NCBI GenBank assembly: GCA_003013855.2
Contig: ML058433.1
Coordinates: 9,237,966 to 9,301,965, forward strand
DNA length: 64,000 nucleotides
Source: Liriodendron chinense
Taxonomy: Eukaryota > Streptophyta > Magnoliopsida > Magnoliales > Magnoliaceae
Reading direction: 5' to 3'
This document shows, in pieces, positions 59,826 to 64,000 of the stretch. The translations under genes were made by a program, and so were the position numbers. The notes beneath the pieces are model-generated. The model saw only the letters and a program-made list of their open reading frames with translations, made no database searches and was not told the DNA's origin. The stretch's first letter is position 1. Every line of letters begins with the position of its first letter.

Positions 59826-62260
59826 TCAAAAGCATTTCCTGTGTACGATTGATGGGCCAGACTCATCATACTCTGCCTTTGCAATCCACATCTACAAGAC
59901 ATAACAACAATATCACTCATTAGACAATTAAAAATGTAATAGGAAACAAAAATTCCCACCTCAATTTTTACCCCACATTGGAATTTCAAAGGCAAATTTT
60001 CTACCTTGATAAATCAAAGCAAACCAGAAAACAAATGGTCACAGTGAGAGAATTGCATAAACTCCGTAGTTTAGAAAATGTCAGTTCTGTCAATCTCCAT
60101 TTAAGATGCTTACCATGTTCTTGTTTATGTTTATATGTGCCATGGTCCCTACTCAAGTTTCGGTAAAGATAATGCCATTTTGAACTCCTCAAGCATTTGG
60201 GGGTATTGTGTAAGCAAAACCCAAATGGGGGGAGATTATCAGTTTTCCACTTTTCAACCCCAAAACAAATTTGGCATTCCAACCATTTAGTTGAAATTGA
60301 TTCCACCAGCACCCCAAATTCACAAGGAAAATCCAAATGTGCCCCCTAAAAGAAACACGTGATGAGAGAGACATACCTGCTGGAAGGTGCTAAGGGAAGC
60401 TAAGATGGAGCCTCCAATCCACACACTATACTTCCTCTCAGGAGGAGCCACCACCTTGATCTTCATGCTGCTTGGTGCTAGCGCTGTGATCTCCTTGCTC
60501 ATCCTATCAGCAATACCGGGGAACATGGTTGACCCACCGCTGAGAACAATGTTCCCGTACAAATCCTTCCTTATATCTACATCGCACTTCATGATGGAAT
60601 TGTATGTCGTCTCATGTATACCCGCAGCCTCCATCCCAATCATCGATGGCTGGAAGAGCACCTCTGGGCAACGGAAGCGCTCAGCCCCAATGGTGATCAC
60701 CTGCCCATCTGGAAGCTCATAGCTCTTCTCCACGGACGAGCTGGTCTTGGATGTCTCCAGCTCCTGCTCATAGTCGAGGGCAATGTAGGCCAGCTTCTCC
60801 TTCATGTCCCTCACAATTTCACGCTCAGCCGTGGTGGTGAAAGAGTAGCCACGTTCAGTCAGGATTTTCATAAGAGCATCCGTCAGGTCACGACCTGCCA
60901 GGTCAAGACGCAGGATAGCGTGTGGGAGGGCATATCCTTCGTAGATGGGGACCGTGTGACTGACACCATCCCCAGAATCCAGCACAATACCTACAAAAAC
61001 ATAAAAAAAATCACAAAAAAAATCATAAATAACAAATGATTCCACAACTGCAATGCACTCTTAGGATGGGGACTGATTTATTTATTTGTTTTATGACGTC
61101 AGGGTGTCCCTGCCCCATTTTAAGGCGAGACTATTCCCTGCGAATGCACGCAATCACCCGCAAACCACGTGCATTGGGTAATCCCAGGGAGGGGAATCGA
61201 ACTCACGTCTGTGGGGAGCACACCCACGACGCTTGTCATTCGCCCAAACCCCGTGCAGGTAGGATGGGGACTGATTATTCATGCAATTTCATAAAATTTC
61301 ATGATATTTGGTGCAACCAAACACATCCTAAGACAACATTTACAATTCTGGCATTAGGTGTAACTACATCAACAATACAGAGTGCACTGAAAAAGATCTA
61401 CATCTGAACAGAGAAATTAGATGAGTACTAGAACAAGCAAAGCAGACAAGCTAAACTAATGCTTCCCATAATTGCTTTGTCAACATGAGTCTAGCAAATC
61501 AATCCCTTGGCAACAACAATCTTCATTACAAAGTAGGACACGATGAGAGGGTTTGTTAACCTTCACCGCATGGGCGAAGGAAAAAGCATGTTACCCTTCA
61601 CAGACAATCATCAAGTTTAGGTGCTCATTGTTGTGGGCCCTTGCCCAAAGCCCACATTGATACCAAAACAATAAAACAGTTGCCTACAATATCCATTAGA
61701 TGGAGAACTTCACAGACAATCATCAAGTGTAGGTGCTCCTTGTTGTGGGCCCTTGCCCAAAGCCCACATTGATACCAAAACAATGAAACAGTTGCCTACA
61801 ATATCCATTAGTTGGAGAAAAATAAACCCGTATTGTTAGGTAGTATTGACCATCCAATTAATGGGATCATGCAAACAACTCTTTGCACAGTTTCAAGCAT
61901 CCAAATCTGAGGTTTGGAAGTGGCTATTCTAATGGATAACCCCAGGCCAATGAGCACCCGGAAGAAGGTCAAGGAACCCAGTAATATATTCATCTTTCAC
62001 TCAATCAGTTGAGTACTAGGGCTTTTAACACTTCCATATCTTGTTTCACCAATACCTTTTTTCTCTCTCAAACCAGGGATATCTACCAACTTGTAATTGG
62101 CCAGAAAAAGTAAAATTGAACACCATCACTTGACATGTATAAAACTTCTAAAATCTCCCCAATATTGAAGAAAAGAAGGTGTGCAGAACTAAAAATAAAG
62201 AATTATTTGATTTGCTTACCAGTAGTACGACCACTGGCATAAAGTGAGAGAACAGCCTGG

Positions 62261-62292
<32 letters not shown>

Positions 62293-62944
62293 TTCAAACA
62301 TTATTTGAGTCATCTTCTCACGATTAGCCTTCGGATTGAGAGGTGCCTCAGTGAGGAGAACAGGGTGTTCTTCAGGGGCCACTCGCAGCTCATTATAGAA
62401 GGTATGATGCCAGATCTTCTCCATGTCATCCCAGTTGCTCACGATACCATGCTCAATTGGGTACTTTAGAGTTAAAATACCACGTTTGGACTGAGCTTCG
62501 TCCCCAACATATGCATCCTTTTGGCCCATACCAACCATCACACCAGTGTGACGTGGGCGGCCTACAATGCTAGGAAACACAGCCCTTGGAGCATCATCTC
62601 CGGCAAATCCAGCCTGAAAAGCAACAGTTTGGAAGTTTCAGAACCAAAATAGGCATTTAGTACGTCGAAGTGAAGTCAGAGAGGTACAGTATAAAATCCT
62701 AGAGATGAAAGATTCCTAAATAACAAATGTATAAGATGTCCATAAAAATAGGTTTTGGAAATAAATAAATATTCAGGCATCGTCCTTAGGCGCATTTTCT
62801 CCTGAGGAAGCAATTGTATGTTCCTAGGAAAAAGTTTTTAAATACCAAAGAAAATTAATGAGATGGTGAATATTGCATTGGTACCTTGACCATTCCAGTC
62901 CCATTATCACACACAAGAGGCTGAATATCCTCACCATCCGCCAT
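59826..62944 (-). CDS. ACT: Actin (four coding exons, 377 aa)
   Basis: Actin polymerises into microfilaments that drive cytoplasmic streaming, division and growth. Exons on the minus strand are 62944-62885 (codons 1-20), 62613-62220 (394 nt), 60990-60377 (614 nt) and 59891-59826. They are joined by GT-AG introns of 271, 1229 and 485 bp. Exon sizes and the intron after Lys20 are those of plant actins. Motifs include [57 protein letters not shown] and the C-terminus SIVHRKCF. No stop or shift occurs and the total is 377 residues, so the gene should be functional. A leader-intron acceptor lies 13-16 bases upstream of the ATG, as in other plant actins; the leader exon was not located. Intron 2 is enlarged by a SINE and a duplication. 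Confidence 0.97.
61062..61276 (-). mobile_element. tRNA-derived SINE in actin intron 2 with 17 bp target duplication
   Basis: The element 61079-61259 (181 bp) lies between two exact copies of TAGGATGGGGACTGATT (61062-61078 and 61260-61276). On the minus strand it has box B GAGTTCGATTCC (about 61203-61192), a box A-like GGGCGAATGACAAGCG about 45 bases before it, and ends in an A-rich tail CATAAAACAAATAAATA. The perfect long duplication implies a fairly recent insertion. It is antisense-neutral: same transcription direction as actin and away from the splice sites. Confidence 0.9.
61596..61819. repeat. 112 bp tandem duplication in actin intron 2
   Basis: CTTCACAGACAATCATCAAG starts copies at 61596 and 61708. 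They differ at only a few bases through CATTGATACCAAAACAAT and CAATATCCATTAG, so the duplication is recent. Confidence 0.93.
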
Positions 62945-64000
62945 CTTCTATTGCCTGCTGCAAAAATGTATCAACGTCATATTAGAGCAACCTAGAAAAA
63001 GTCCGGAAATATATAAATTCTTGCCTCACATTAATCTGCAGATTCAATTTCTAATTAATTGACTTGCTAGAGGTATGTCATGTGCAACACACGTGGAGAG
63101 AGAGAGAGAGAAGGGGGGGGGGGGGGGGGGAGGGGGGGGGGGGGCAAACTGCAAAGAGGTGGAGGCTACACACAGGTGCATACTACAGATAGAGAAAGAA
63201 TGAGAGAATGGAATAATGGCCAACTCATCCCCACTATTTCCTTTGATGTGACCCACTCAAGTCTCCGATCCACCAAATATTTGGGCTAACATCTTTATAT
63301 GAGCCGACGCAACAAATGTATGGAGTGGATCAGAGCCTTTGTAGCACGGTCTCACACTTCATGTAAGCTACACATAAAGAGGAGAGGTCGATACTAGATT
63401 CATGCATTAAAGGAAGTGAAAGGAAGCAGGTGCAAGGAACAGTTGAGATTTCACCTAGTAGGGAGACATGGTTAGGATCAACCAACAATGTACACCGCAT
63501 GGTTAAGATCATCTAACGCTGGACACCATGTGAAAATAGAAGGGGTTAGGATGGACAAACAAGACCCCACATGGTTAGGATCGTATAAAGATTGGGCCCA
63601 CGCAATTAAAAAATTTAACGAAGGGCCCCTTGTGGAAGCACACATGGTAGGAATTAAGATCAGCACCACATGGTGAGCATGGAAAAGGGTTGAGATGGTG
63701 AAGGAGAAGAAGGAAAATGGATTTTCCACTCTAGTGAGGACATTATATTTCTGAGCTTTTAAAATGGAAATTGAAAAGGGCCCTAAGTAACAACCTTATG
63801 GAAAGAAACAAGATAGAAATACAAGATTACGGAAGGGGCAAAGGAGGAATCACAATCGCATCCAAACGGGCACATCTGCAATTTTTTGCCACCCTAAGTG
63901 TACTAGGAGAATCAACCATTGGACCAGACTCCCATCTACTAATGGGCACATTTCTATAGTCAAGGCATCTTCCTTGAGGCCCAAAGTGAAAATATTTGTA
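62945..64000. other. Actin upstream region (leader intron and possible promoter)
   Basis: On the minus strand a TTTTTGCAG acceptor at about 62966-62958 marks the end of a leader intron. A GA run followed by G-rich homopolymer lies at 63097-63144, and its exact length is likely to be unreliable in any assembly. CATGGTTAGGATC-like phrases recur at 63468, 63499 and 63571. No other gene is seen. The leader exon and TATA box of actin could not be identified. Confidence 0.5.

Overview
The window is plant nuclear DNA and holds two intact intron-containing host genes in a landscape dominated by nested transposable elements. The actin gene has the three coding-intron positions and the leader intron usual in plants. 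The other gene is a plant clade-D-type protein phosphatase 2C. With Ty3/gypsy elements of the Tat and Athila lineages and many fold-back MITEs, they point to a woody angiosperm. The MITE families look like ones I associate with magnoliids (laurel/magnolia group), but that is an impression from memory and not proof.

Layout. 1-9192: the 3' part of a large Tat-type Ty3/gypsy element on the + strand, cut by the window edge. It carries a spliced antisense gene for a plant mobile domain protein (360-1848, -), a ~150 bp tandem array (4379-5460), an AT-rich array, a polypurine tract and a 3' LTR (7748 to about 9192). 9193-10310: spacer. 10311-20620: a complete young Athila-type element with 1568 and 1581 bp LTRs, a 5 bp target duplication (CTCAC), a tRNA-Asp primer site, and one gag-pol frame broken by two stop codons. 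20626-28400: spacer with a decayed copia gag, a hAT-like element and several fold-back MITEs.

28671-40247 (+): the PP2C gene. It has four exons encoding 385 residues, and its 9.3 kb second intron is packed with an antisense copia relic, two hAT-like MITEs, a SINE, microsatellites and five same-direction copies of an LTR-plus-leader repeat. 40248-43900: MITE-rich spacer. 44212-51430: a heavily decayed Tat-type Ty3/gypsy element (+) holding a 5'-truncated LINE, followed to about 54730 by antisense blocks that look coiled-coil coding. 55500-58560: a decayed antisense copia element with a clear polypurine tract and LTR start. 58560-58676: a SINE with target duplications. 59826-62944 (-): a complete actin coding region (377 residues), with a second SINE and a 112 bp duplication in its enlarged second intron. 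The rest is upstream actin sequence with a poly-G tract.

No operons, CRISPR arrays or rRNA genes are present, and I found no convincing functional tRNA gene. PP2C and actin are unrelated housekeeping/signalling genes. Everything else is mobile DNA or its debris. The most unusual material is the spliced antisense gene inside the Tat element, and the arrays of short palindromic or bZIP-type sites just upstream of the TATA boxes in two different LTRs.
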